42,194 bases of DNA, from the NCBI RefSeq assembly GCF_014652815.1, contig NZ_BMZN01000001.1, forward strand, positions 1 to 42,194. Reading direction: 5' to 3'. The position numbers and the translations under genes are program-made. This document shows positions 1 to 6,208 of the stretch, one piece after another. Each line of letters opens with the position of its first letter. The first letter of the stretch is position 1. The stretch is from Alcaligenes pakistanensis. GTDB taxonomy: Bacteria; Pseudomonadota; Gammaproteobacteria; Burkholderiales; Burkholderiaceae_B. The notes beneath the pieces are model-generated. The model searched no databases. It worked only from the letters and a program-made list of their open reading frames with translations, and was not told where the DNA came from.

Positions 1-135
1 GTGGAGGACGATGGGGCGCGTACCAGGCGGAACGTTATATTTGAGGCCCTCACCCACGTCTGTCTTGCTGGATTTCCACCCAACTTTTGCGGCATAGATC
101 TCGGCAGCTTCCCGCTGACTAAAACGTCCACACAT
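1..135 (-). CDS. SRAP (HMCES/YedK-type) DNA-damage protein, N-terminal 45 codons only
   Basis: The reverse strand begins MCGRFSQREAAEIY and runs off the window edge after 45 codons. The MCGRF start is the hallmark of SRAP-family proteins (HMCES in animals, YedK in E. coli): Cys2 becomes the N-terminal residue after Met removal and links covalently to abasic sites in single-stranded DNA. The motif YNVPPGT at residues 33-39 is the second conserved block of the family. It starts 43 bp after the umuC stop on the same strand, so it is very probably the third gene of the LexA-controlled umuD-umuC transcript. SRAP genes are known to associate with SOS polymerase genes. The C-terminal His and Glu of the active site lie outside the window. 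Confidence 0.85.
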   Translation of the reverse strand, partial: MCGRFSQREAAEIYAAKVGWKSSKTDVGEGLKYNVPPGTRPIVLH

Positions 136-178
136 GACACGCTCCTAATATAAGGGCCTAGGTTGGACAGTAGGCTGG

Positions 179-1486
179 CTATTTCCAAACGTCAACAACT
201 TGGCTCCAGTCGGTTGTATAGGCAGGAGTCATACGCTCCTGCTTCATCTTCCACACTGCATCGTCAGGCGCGAATGAGCTAGCTGCGGCGATGGTGCTGC
301 GTCCGTATCGCTGATTAAGGTCGTCAAGAACGGACATCAGGGCAGGTTTGTCCATTGAGGCGGGCGGGGGTGCGGCTGAAAAAAGACTGCCTTGAGAGGC
401 TACTTGCTGCTGACTTGCTAAGTCCAGCAGGCATACGCCTGCCTTGGAGTACTTAAATCCTTCCCGATAGATCTTCCGTAAAGCGGAGAGGGCGGCTTGC
501 ACCAGGTCGACGGTGCTGTCAGTGGGAACGAGCAAGCGTGCCACAGTGCCGCCCGAGTACTGCGGGTCATTGCGAAAGTAACTTGTTCTGATGAACACCA
601 GGACCGATGCAGTCATGGATTCTTGCGAGCGTAGCTTTTCTGCTGCACGGCTGACGAAGGTGCTGATGGCTTGCTCCAGATCCTCAAGGGCCAATACAGG
701 CCGACCAAACGAGCGAGAGCACATGATTTGCTGCTTATCCGCTGGCACTTCTTCCCATTCCAAGCAGGCCTCACCGGCCAGCTCTCTTGAAGTCTTGGAA
801 ACCACAATAGAAAACTTATCGCGCATTACGCGCCAATCAGCCTGAGCTAAGTCTGCTGCCGTATGGATTTCAAGTGCTTGAAGTTTTGACGCAAGCTGCC
901 TACCTACACCCCACACATCACTAATGGGGACATGCCGAATAGCGCGCATGAGGTCCGAAGTAGAAAGCTCCGATAAATCACAGACACCTTGGAGGCGGGA
1001 CAGCTTCTTGGCTAAGTGATTAGCGAGTTTGGCCAGAGTCTTTGTCGGTCCGATGCCCACGCAAGTAGGGATGCCGACCCACTGACGAACGCGCTGACGG
1101 ATTGCCCCGCCGATTTCCCGGCCGCTGCCTGGTACGCCAGTCAGATCCAGGAAGGATTCATCGATTGAGTAAATCTCCTGCTTGGGAGAGAACTGGCCGA
1201 TGACGTTCATCATCCTGCCGCTGAGGTCGCCGTACAGATTGAAATTGGCGGACAAAGCAATTAGCCCGTGGGTGTCGGCCAGGTGCTTGATCTTGAACCA
1301 AGGCGCACCCATTTTGATGCCGAGGTCTTTGGCCTCCTCTGTCCGAGCAATGGCGCAGCCATCGTTATTGGAGAGCACCACCAAAGGCCGGCCTTCATAA
1401 GCAGGGCGCATCGCCCGCTCGCAAGAGCAGTAAAAGGAATTGCCGTCTATGAGAGCTATGCGGGGAGCAGGCCTTTGAGTGTCCAT
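179..1486 (-). CDS. umuC: DNA polymerase V catalytic subunit UmuC (Y-family translesion polymerase)
   Basis: Y-family error-prone polymerase that, with cleaved UmuD, copies past DNA lesions during the SOS response. The N-terminus reads ALIDGNSFYCSCERAMRP, carrying the first metal-binding Asp and the conserved YCSCE block of UmuC; SIDESFLDLTG carries the catalytic Asp-Glu pair; helix-hairpin-helix and little-finger regions follow. The longest ORF would start at 1501, but that ATG sits inside the sequence ATGGGGAG, which is itself a good ribosome binding site 7 nt ahead of the ATG at 1486, so I prefer 1486 (435 aa, close to the usual 420-440). It overlaps the end of umuD by 31 bp, implying translational coupling. 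Chromosomal, plasmid and ICE homologues (MucB, RumB, ImpB) are equally similar to my eye. Confidence 0.95.
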   Translation of the reverse strand: MDTQRPAPRIALIDGNSFYCSCERAMRPAYEGRPLVVLSNNDGCAIARTEEAKDLGIKMGAPWFKIKHLADTHGLIALSANFNLYGDLSGRMMNVIGQFSPKQEIYSIDESFLDLTGVPGSGREIGGAIRQRVRQWVGIPTCVGIGPTKTLAKLANHLAKKLSRLQGVCDLSELSTSDLMRAIRHVPISDVWGVGRQLASKLQALEIHTAADLAQADWRVMRDKFSIVVSKTSRELAGEACLEWEEVPADKQQIMCSRSFGRPVLALEDLEQAISTFVSRAAEKLRSQESMTASVLVFIRTSYFRNDPQYSGGTVARLLVPTDSTVDLVQAALSALRKIYREGFKYSKAGVCLLDLASQQQVASQGSLFSAAPPPASMDKPALMSVLDDLNQRYGRSTIAAASSFAPDDAVWKMKQERMTPAYTTDWSQVVDVWK

Positions 1487-1881
1487 GTCACTACTCCCCA
1501 TATCGTTAGCTCTTGCCCATCCCGAAACTCAATATCTGAAAATGTTGGGTTTGCTGCCTGTAGCTTTACCCGACCGGCTCTACGGAAAAGGCGCTTGATG
1601 GTGAATTCGCCGTCCACTACAGCCAGTACTACCTGGCCATGCTTAGCTTCGATAGAGCGATCGATCACCACATAATCACCATCATCAATTCCGGCATCTC
1701 GCATGGAGGGTCCGCGCACACGCATGAAGAAGGTGGCGTCAGGTTGGTTAATCAGCAGCTCGTTCAAGTCGAGCCGCTTTTGGGCGTGATCTTCAGCAGG
1801 GCTGGGAAACCCACACTGCACCGTTGAGGGTGTGGTCCAGACGTGTACTGGTAGTTGAGAGAGAGGGACGGGGGCTGTCAT
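1456..1881 (-). CDS. umuD: DNA polymerase V accessory protein UmuD (LexA-like self-cleaving)
   Basis: 141-aa UmuD. RecA filaments stimulate it to cleave itself, and the UmuD' product activates UmuC. The cleavage site is visible as VQCGFPSP (Cys23-Gly24). The S24-peptidase nucleophile is Ser59 in RGPSM and the general base is Lys96 in GEFTIKR, with spacing as in E. coli UmuD. The block after the cleavage site (QCGFPSPAEDH, LDLNELLI) aligns well with E. coli UmuD, so the start at 1881 is right: it leaves about 20 residues before cleavage. There is no Shine-Dalgarno sequence before it, and the LexA operator ends only 6 nt upstream, so the message may be leaderless or nearly so. First gene of umuD-umuC-SRAP. 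Confidence 0.95.
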   Translation of the reverse strand: MTAPVPLSQLPVHVWTTPSTVQCGFPSPAEDHAQKRLDLNELLINQPDATFFMRVRGPSMRDAGIDDGDYVVIDRSIEAKHGQVVLAVVDGEFTIKRLFRRAGRVKLQAANPTFSDIEFRDGQELTIWGVVTWTLKGLLPA

Positions 1882-1887
1882 AACATA

Positions 1888-1907
1888 TACTGTATGAAAA
1901 AACAGTA
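1888..1907 (-). promoter_or_regulatory. LexA box (SOS operator) of umuDC-SRAP
   Basis: The 20 bp TACTGTATGAAAAAACAGTA contain CTGT-N8-ACAG at 1890-1905, the LexA consensus with both TA flanks. It lies 6 nt before the umuD start codon, where it would cover the promoter or the transcription start. This indicates SOS induction of the operon. Confidence 0.92.
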
Positions 1908-2058
1908 ATTTAGCACTTAACGGCTTGACAGGTGTTACAGACTACCGGTGAGAAAAAACCGGCCCTAGGTAGCTTTGCGTCGGACAGCACGTTAACTCAT
2001 TTTGTATCGGGCAATCAATTTCGATTTTGTTTTTAAAGTGGTCTGCTTAAATATATGA

Positions 2059-2088
2059 AAATGGCCTGTTTGTGCAGGCCATTTCTTT
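2059..2088 (+). terminator. Hairpin followed by a short T-rich run
   Basis: AAATGGCCTG at 2059-2068 pairs with CAGGCCATTT at 2075-2084 around the loop TTTGTG; CTTT follows. It lies upstream of the ABM-domain gene and has no recognisable gene before it on the plus strand. It may be an orphan terminator left by rearrangement, or part of a leader. Confidence 0.45.
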
Positions 2089-2141
2089 AATAGAATTCAA
2101 GCGAGAGATAAATGAAAATTTTAAAACAAGGAGATAAAAAA

Positions 2142-2492
2142 ATGATTGTTGTACTCTTCGAGTTACAAGCAGTCGAAGGTCAAAATCAAAATTACGTAGA
2201 TCTAGTGAATAAATTAACTCCTATGCTGGAGTCTAATGAAGGTTTTATTTCGGTTGAATGCTTCCAAAGTACCGTTAACCCCGAAAAGGTAATGTCCGTC
2301 ACGACATGGCACGATGAGGAAGCGGTCATTAAATGGCGCAATGTAGATGCACATTTGTCTGCCCAGGCAGCGGGACGAAATAGAATCTTCAAAGACTACC
2401 GCGTTCGCGTAACTTCAGTAATAAGAGATTATGGATTGCACGATCGCAAAAATGCGCCGATAGATAGTGTTATCGTTGCGAGTGCAAATTAA
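2142..2492 (+). CDS. ABM-domain (antibiotic biosynthesis monooxygenase-like) small protein
   Basis: A dimeric alpha+beta barrel protein of the ABM/YgiN type is the best reading: an opening beta strand (MIVVLFELQAVEG), a middle GFISVECFQSTVNPEKV strand-turn-strand, and a closing TWHDEEAVIKWRNVDAHLSAQ helix, which is the usual order in this family. Members include quinol monooxygenases, haem-degrading IsdG-like enzymes and many with unknown substrate. The last 30 residues extend beyond the core domain. The ORF is open from an ATG at 2112, but AAGGAG at about 2129-2134 sits at the right distance from the ATG at 2142, so I use that (116 aa). The gene is AT-richer than the backbone genes, consistent with acquired DNA. 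No catalytic role can be assigned. Confidence 0.75.
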   Translation: MIVVLFELQAVEGQNQNYVDLVNKLTPMLESNEGFISVECFQSTVNPEKVMSVTTWHDEEAVIKWRNVDAHLSAQAAGRNRIFKDYRVRVTSVIRDYGLHDRKNAPIDSVIVASAN

Positions 2493-2516
2493 AGTCTGTG
2501 ATGTATATTCGATCCC

Positions 2517-2681
2517 TCACTGAGCAAGATGCACTGCTACAACTGGGATCGTTACGAACTGGTATTCGTTGTTAACGAACCAGGAGACGCTTACTTTTTG
2601 ATCGGAGTGAACAACCTCGACCGTTAATTTGGGGCCGCCGCTTTTGAGAGTGACTAGGCTGCCAGGGGCTATTTCTGTCAT
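2517..2681 (-). CDS. DUF2158 (YodC-like) small protein, copy 1
   Basis: A 54-aa ORF read directly from the sequence: it opens MTEIAPGSLVTLKSGGPKLT and continues through VEVVHSDQKVSVSWFVNNEY to HLAQ. The pattern xGsxVxLKSGGPxxTV followed by a short loop and VxxxWF is that of the DUF2158 family (E. coli YodC), a small SH3-like beta barrel of unknown function. YodC proteins normally have C-x-W at the second block; here it is S-W. It is 161 bp downstream of a second copy on the same strand (2843-3022), and the two share the SGGP block, so they are paralogues. It converges on the ABM gene with 24 bp between stops. Confidence 0.75.
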   Translation of the reverse strand: MTEIAPGSLVTLKSGGPKLTVEVVHSDQKVSVSWFVNNEYQFVTIPVVAVHLAQ

Positions 2682-2815
2682 TGTGCTCTACCAAAGAAAA
2701 GTTAGGGTCATACGGTTATAAACTGAAATCTTAACTGGTTCTTTGTCCTGGGTCAAAACGAAGGTGACTGTAACGTTGATTGTCTCAGTAGACGCGTTTT
2801 TTAAGAGACAGATAC

Positions 2816-2843
2816 AGCAAACCGCCCGTACGGGCGGTTTGCT
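2816..2843 (-). terminator. Perfect 28-nt palindromic hairpin after DUF2158 copy 2
   Basis: A self-complementary 28-nt stretch (arms AGCAAACCGCCCGT and ACGGGCGGTTTGCT) begins at the stop codon of the minus-strand gene at 2843-3022. It has a very strong GC stem but no clean T-run, so termination efficiency is uncertain. Confidence 0.6.
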
Positions 2844-3022
2844 TAAGGATTTGCCAACTCTACCGTCATTAGCGCGGCAATCGGTATCTTCTCCGATTGG
2901 ATTGCGTCATCGGGGGTAAACCAGGCGCATGTGACCTCACCACTATGCAGCACGGCCAACACGGTCATTTCTGGGCCACCGCTTCTCAGCTGGACTACGT
3001 CACCAACATTGAACGCACTCAT
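2843..3022 (-). CDS. DUF2158 (YodC-like) small protein, copy 2
   Basis: A 59-aa ORF read directly from the sequence: MSAFNVGDVVQLRSGGPEMT, then VLAVLHSGEVTCAWFTPDDA and a tail ending VELANP. GDVVQLRSGGPxMTV and the later VTCAWF match the DUF2158/YodC signature very closely, including the Cys two residues before Trp. Function is unknown; the fold is expected to be a small beta barrel. It is followed immediately by a strong palindromic hairpin, so it is probably its own transcription unit, separate from copy 1. DUF2158 genes are frequent in prophages and islands, consistent with the position next to an att-like tRNA fragment. Confidence 0.8.
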   Translation of the reverse strand: MSAFNVGDVVQLRSGGPEMTVLAVLHSGEVTCAWFTPDDAIQSEKIPIAALMTVELANP

Positions 3023-3188
3023 GAATCCTCCGTAGATAAATAGAGGCCACAGTATGCCAATATGTAAATAAATTATCTATAAAATTATTTCATTCGAAAT
3101 ATTATGATAATTTCCTAGCTGAGCCAGCCCCCCTCTAGGTGGGGTTTTTATACGTTGCTACATCACAAAACTAATAATGGAGACAAAC

Positions 3189-3422
3189 ATGCATTTTGAG
3201 ATTAACGCTGGTCATTTGACACCGACGTATGTCTCCTTAGTAGCGTGCACCAACGAGGCTTGCATCCCCAGTGCAAAGACGCCAGGAGTCATGATCTATC
3301 CAAACATTGCGCCTCATCATGTAGAGAGCCTATTAAAGCTCTTGGGGGATAAAGGGATTCCGTACAAGACCACAGTGGACGGCACTTGGCAGGGCTTTAA
3401 CGGAGCAAGCTGGGAGAGCTAG
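3189..3422 (+). CDS. Small hypothetical protein
   Basis: A 77-aa ORF beginning MHFEINAGHLTPTYVSLVAC. A GGAG at 3179-3182 is well placed for the ATG at 3189, better than the in-frame ATG at 3177. I do not recognise the family. It has no signal peptide or membrane segment; two Cys flank N-E-A (CTNEAC) early on, and there is a helix of the type HHVESLLKLLGDKGIPYKT followed by a Gly/Trp-rich end (TWQGFNGASWES). It lies between the DUF2158 pair and the island end. A short effector, inhibitor or other cargo protein is possible but unsupported. Confidence 0.55.
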   Translation: MHFEINAGHLTPTYVSLVACTNEACIPSAKTPGVMIYPNIAPHHVESLLKLLGDKGIPYKTTVDGTWQGFNGASWES

Positions 3423-3436
3423 CCATTTGTGGACGC

Positions 3437-3461
3437 AAAAAAAGCCCGCTCTATGGCGGGC
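3437..3461 (-). terminator. Rho-independent terminator reading leftwards
   Basis: GCCCGC (3444-3449) pairs with GCGGGC (3456-3461) around a 6-nt loop. On the minus strand the stem is followed by seven U residues (A-run at 3437-3443). It would stop transcripts entering the island from the chromosome side; no plus-strand T-run exists. Confidence 0.6.
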
Positions 3462-3481
3462 CGCGTATGCGTTGGGGTAAA

Positions 3482-3519
3482 AGAGTGCGTGACTTTTGCG
3501 TGATACTGTCACGCGCTCT
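3482..3519. repeat. 12-bp inverted repeat near the island end
   Basis: AGAGTGCGTGAC at 3482-3493 and GTCACGCGCTCT at 3508-3519 are inverted copies with one mismatch and a 14-nt spacer; an extra direct copy GCGTGAT lies in the spacer. It sits about 75 bp inside the tRNA fragment and could be an integrase arm-type or regulatory site. No function is shown. Confidence 0.4.
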
Positions 3520-3593
3520 AGGTTAACGTAGGGCAGTGGTAGTAGTTAGGTCGAGCCTAAGTTGTTGATTTATGTATGGTTGGCTGCTTCTGT

Positions 3594-3643
3594 CTTGCAT
3601 GGGGTGCAAGGGGTCGAAGGTTCAAATCCTTCCGTTCCGACCA
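3594..3643 (+). other. 3' half of tRNA-Pro(GGG): putative attachment site
   Basis: CTTGC-ATGGGGT-GCAAG at 3594-3610 is a perfect anticodon stem-loop with anticodon GGG. It is followed by the variable loop, a T arm containing GGTTCAAATCC, and the acceptor 3' strand CGTTCCG plus A and CCA at 3634-3643. The 50 nt equal tRNA positions 27-76 exactly. The 5' acceptor strand (expected CGGAACG) and D arm are absent upstream, so this is not a functional gene. A tRNA 3' half of this length is the usual crossover segment of tyrosine integrases, and the native terminator follows directly, so the chromosome resumes at 3644. Confidence 0.8.
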
Positions 3644-3650
3644 AATTTTA

Positions 3651-3686
3651 AAAGGCCTACAGCATTTTTGTTGTAGGCCTTTTTTC
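3651..3686 (+). terminator. Terminator, probably the original tRNA-Pro terminator
   Basis: AAAGGCCTACA (3651-3661) pairs with TGTAGGCCTTT (3672-3682) and runs into a T tract. It lies 7 nt after the tRNA 3' CCA, as expected for a tRNA transcription unit. Confidence 0.85.
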
Positions 3687-3738
3687 ATTACTGCCAGCAT
3701 TTCAAGGAGAGGTGCTGACAGTCGCAGGTAATATTACA

Positions 3739-4461
3739 TCAGGCTTTAAGCGGGATGACACTCCAAGAAGAATACTCCCCAAAATTTGCTCTGCAATGTT
3801 CGCAGGTCTCGCTAAATAGAGGGATGACCTTGTCGCAACTTGGGCATGTTCCTTTAGGGGCAAGGTCTGCCAGTCGTTTGCTTTCCAGGCGTGTGTGATT
3901 TGCATCAAGAGCAGGGTCTGACCATTCTGGTGGAAACCTTAACCTTGCCTTAAAAGCGTCTGCTTCTGCGTCGGAAATAGCACCACTCGCTAATTGATCA
4001 TCAATGACTCTTACGCGCTCATGGCGCCATTTAGTGTTTAAAAAGCGTAATCGCACAAAGACGTCTCCCAAGAAAATGCGTAGTGCGGCTGGTTCCATGA
4101 GTGTGTAGTGCAGATGCAGCTCACCGAAGTTTGTCGTTAACACTATAAAAGTCTGTGTCGTTTTCTTGCTGGTTAAGGCATTGAGCACGCCTGCTATCGC
4201 CATTCCAGTAAGCGCCCCGTCTACACCGAAGCCGCCTCCGATAAAACCTCCCCCGCTCATGACGGTTCCTGGCCCAGTGACGGAGATATCGGCGACTTCG
4301 ATCAAAGAGAAAGAGGCAGCTCTCGCAGCGGAGTGGGAGCTTACCGCGTCCCCTTCAAAAATAAGCTTGATACGGTCGCCAGGGGAAAATGGGAACCCGG
4401 GAGCGCCTAAGACTGTGCACTCATGGAGAGCGGTTGGGGTGAGTGGAGAGCGATCGTTCAT
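3739..4461 (-). CDS. Hypothetical protein with Gly-rich segment and C-terminal zinc ribbon
   Basis: 240 aa, not recognised by name. The first 60 residues look beta-rich. A glycine-rich hydrophobic stretch follows (GGGFIGGGFGVDGALTGMAI, about residues 70-90), of the kind seen in PH-like or membrane-associated domains. Residues of the type DQLASGAISDAEADAFKARL form a short SHOCT-like helix pair. The C-terminus has CPSC and CEHC pairs about 15 residues apart, a rubredoxin-like zinc ribbon. There is no signal peptide. It is the first gene on the chromosomal side of the att-like tRNA fragment, reading towards it. The weak ribosome binding site leaves the start uncertain. Function unknown. Confidence 0.65.
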   Translation of the reverse strand: MNDRSPLTPTALHECTVLGAPGFPFSPGDRIKLIFEGDAVSSHSAARAASFSLIEVADISVTGPGTVMSGGGFIGGGFGVDGALTGMAIAGVLNALTSKKTTQTFIVLTTNFGELHLHYTLMEPAALRIFLGDVFVRLRFLNTKWRHERVRVIDDQLASGAISDAEADAFKARLRFPPEWSDPALDANHTRLESKRLADLAPKGTCPSCDKVIPLFSETCEHCRANFGEYSSWSVIPLKA

Positions 4462-4680
4462 ATAATTTGGCCGTTTAAGGGTTTGGGGCTTTGCTCTTAA
4501 GATTGGATGCTTTGGGGAGAGAGGGATTCATTCACTTCCCTGTCGATGCAGCTCTTAAAGATGGCATAGCTACCTGCGCCTGCACGAGCACCGCAGTGAC
4601 AGGGAGCTCGTGCTTGGCGTAGTGAGTGCAGCTTGCCTTGTCAGACAGGTGATTTGGCGTCTTTTGAGATTGTGCTCATG

Positions 4681-5238
4681 CTATTTATCAGCTTGGGTTA
4701 GAAGTGTTTTGAAATCAGCATGTGTGACGAGTGCGCGGATTGCGTCCTGGATGGCGCCTAGGCCCGCTTGTGCCGTTTGATTGCATGCCGTTTCCCCATA
4801 AAAACTGGATGTATATTTATGAGTGCTGCTGACAGCGATCGATTTTCCATTGGATGAGCTAAGCTCCATGCCCACAATCCACGTTCCGCCCATTGAGTCA
4901 AAGTCGAGAGCGGTTAGCCTGCCTGTGAGTTCAAGCGTGGACTCTTTCTCATAAATGTCAGCGATGATGAGTTCGCTAATAAGCGCTTTGCGAACATAGT
5001 CGGCGTAGCTTTCTCCGTCAGGCGTTTTGATGGGCCCAACGGCACGGCACATGATTTCTCCTGGCTGACTGTCCTTTTTAGTCGGGCTGTCATTGTGGAA
5101 GTCTCCAACATTTGCCTTTACATCGCCAACGGCTCGTAGGGCGACGACGGTATCAGTAGAGATGCTGTACCGAGGGACGGCGTAGGTGGAGCAGCCGACC
5201 AGCACTGTTGAAAGAGCTAATACTGCGATTGTCTTCAT
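4681..5238 (-). CDS. Putative lipoprotein
   Basis: 185 aa. The N-terminus is a lipoprotein signal peptide: MKTIAVLALSTVLVGC with lipobox LVGC and Cys16, followed by STYAVP. GGTGAG upstream supports the start. The mature part has mixed alpha/beta character with a conserved-looking block (KTPDGESYADYVRKALISEL, about residues 72-91) and a later strand pair (WIVGMELSSSNGKSIAVSS). This resembles lipoproteins that carry a DUF4410-like or LPS-assembly-like beta-grasp domain, but I cannot name a family. It is the only gene between the zinc-ribbon ORF and an AT-rich tract, so the context gives no function. Confidence 0.65.
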   Translation of the reverse strand: MKTIAVLALSTVLVGCSTYAVPRYSISTDTVVALRAVGDVKANVGDFHNDSPTKKDSQPGEIMCRAVGPIKTPDGESYADYVRKALISELIIADIYEKESTLELTGRLTALDFDSMGGTWIVGMELSSSNGKSIAVSSTHKYTSSFYGETACNQTAQAGLGAIQDAIRALVTHADFKTLLTQADK

Positions 5239-5850
5239 AACGCTATCTCACCTTCAATTATTAAATTAAATTTTGTTACTTTATGGTTAAAAAATAAGGG
5301 GCCAAATGGCCCCTTATGTGTTCTTGCCTAGCTCTTCTCGTTAATAACTTCTAGAAACTGGATAAAGGTTCTAATCATTGCTTAATTTTTTATTTCTTGA
5401 TTCTTAACGTTGCTTAGCATGAAAAATTTATAGTTAAATTTTTCAACTCAACCTTTGTAATCTTGCCGATTACCTGAGGTTTCTTTATTCGTGTGATTAA
5501 ACAAGGGTGTTCTGTTGGGTTGTTGCTGGTCGATAATAGCTATTTTTTTCCTAAATAGCGATGCAGGTAGTCTTAGTTGGACAAGAACGCGTGAAAATAG
5601 AACGATGTCTTTTTCAGGCATCAGTAAGCCAATGCTCAAGACATATCTGAAGCACCCGCTGCATAAGTATCCTGAGGGGTTACGATCGTACTTAAATTCA
5701 ATAATAAACAGGGTGCCAAAGTGATAGCAGCAAGAATGCCTCAAACAAAACAGTCCAATAAACAGAGGAGCGGCTATATGCGTGGGTTTAAGCTGGTGGT
5801 GGTGACAAACTTTTTCTGATGAGCGCATTAACTTTCGCTCTCATGAGGAG
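5239..5850. other. AT-rich stretch without a convincing gene
   Basis: About 610 bp of AT-rich sequence. Two open frames (5515-5724 plus; 5448-5828 minus) lack ribosome binding sites, recognisable motifs and sensible composition, so I do not call them. The only structured element is the hairpin at 5294-5317. Together with the gene remnant to the right this looks like decayed or acquired DNA. Confidence 0.5.
5288..5317 (-). terminator. Leftward terminator-like hairpin
   Basis: ATAAGGGGCC (5294-5303) pairs with GGCCCCTTAT (5308-5317) around AAAT. On the minus strand it is followed by a run of T. It stands just upstream of the lipoprotein gene and has no obvious minus-strand gene to terminate, another sign of gene loss to its right. 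Confidence 0.55.
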
Positions 5851-6144
5851 ATGCTGCTAGTGCTATTTATTCCTGCCCAGATCAAAGCGCGTATTAAATC
5901 AGCGACGAAGGGGAGGCTGGTGGCGAGTGCGCTGGTCTTGAGTTTTTCGCTTAGGGTCACCAATGACTTCATTGAGGATTAAGCCTTCTGGGCTTATTCA
6001 GTGTTCGTAGACGCGCAAGCCTTTGTTGCGAACGGAATGTCACTTCCCAAGGGCAAAACCATGACACTCAATTTATCGGCTGTGTCTGTCCAGGAGGCTA
6101 TTCAAACAGATTATGCCCGTGTGCTTGGCAGGGTTCTGCAATAG
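5851..6144 (+). pseudogene. Remnant of a small gene with one in-frame stop
   Basis: From the ATG at 5851, preceded by GAGGAG, one frame stays open to 6144 except for a single TAA at 5980-5982. The first part reads MLLVLFIPAQIKARIKSATK and onward to VTNDFIED; after the stop it continues AFWAYSVFVDAQAFVANGMS and ends VLGRVLQ. Continuity of amino-acid-like sequence across the stop suggests a 97-codon gene with a nonsense mutation. A clear terminator follows at 6161. The alternative is two unrelated short ORFs, with a GTG start at 6001 for the second. Family not recognised. Confidence 0.35.
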
Positions 6145-6160
6145 AAGCCCCAGATAAAAG

Positions 6161-6184
6161 AAGCCCGCAATGCGGGCTTTTTCT
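6161..6184 (+). terminator. Terminator between convergent units
   Basis: AAGCCCGC (6161-6168) pairs with GCGGGCTT (6172-6179) around AAT, then TTTTT. It serves the plus-strand remnant; the minus side (TTCTTTT) may also work for the ParB-like lipoprotein gene ending at 6209. Confidence 0.8.
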
Positions 6185-6208
6185 TGCTTGAGGGTTGCCG
6201 CTGTTCTC

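Larger units (their letters stand above)
1..3643. mobile_element. Right-hand end of an integrated genomic island (partial)
   Basis: Inferred, not proven. The right edge is defined by a 50-nt 3' tRNA-Pro fragment at 3594-3643 with no 5' half beside it, the classic scar of tyrosine-integrase insertion into a tRNA 3' end. The content to its left is typical cargo: a plasmid or ICE style umuDC-SRAP SOS operon, tandem DUF2158 microgenes, an orphan small ORF and AT-rich spacers. No integrase lies in the window, so it and the intact tRNA-Pro should lie further left. A prophage remnant or an integrative conjugative element would both fit. Confidence 0.55.

Noticed and set aside
4466-4680. Minus-strand frame reading CHCGARAGAGSYAIFKSCID between two genes
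   Set aside because: It is interrupted by a TGA after 12 codons from its only ATG and has no RBS; possibly a decayed microgene, but too weak to call.
5448-5828. 126-codon open frame on the minus strand, and a 69-codon frame on the plus strand at 5515-5724
   Set aside because: No ribosome binding site, no motif, Cys/His-rich composition of a shadow frame, and they overlap each other in an AT-rich tract.
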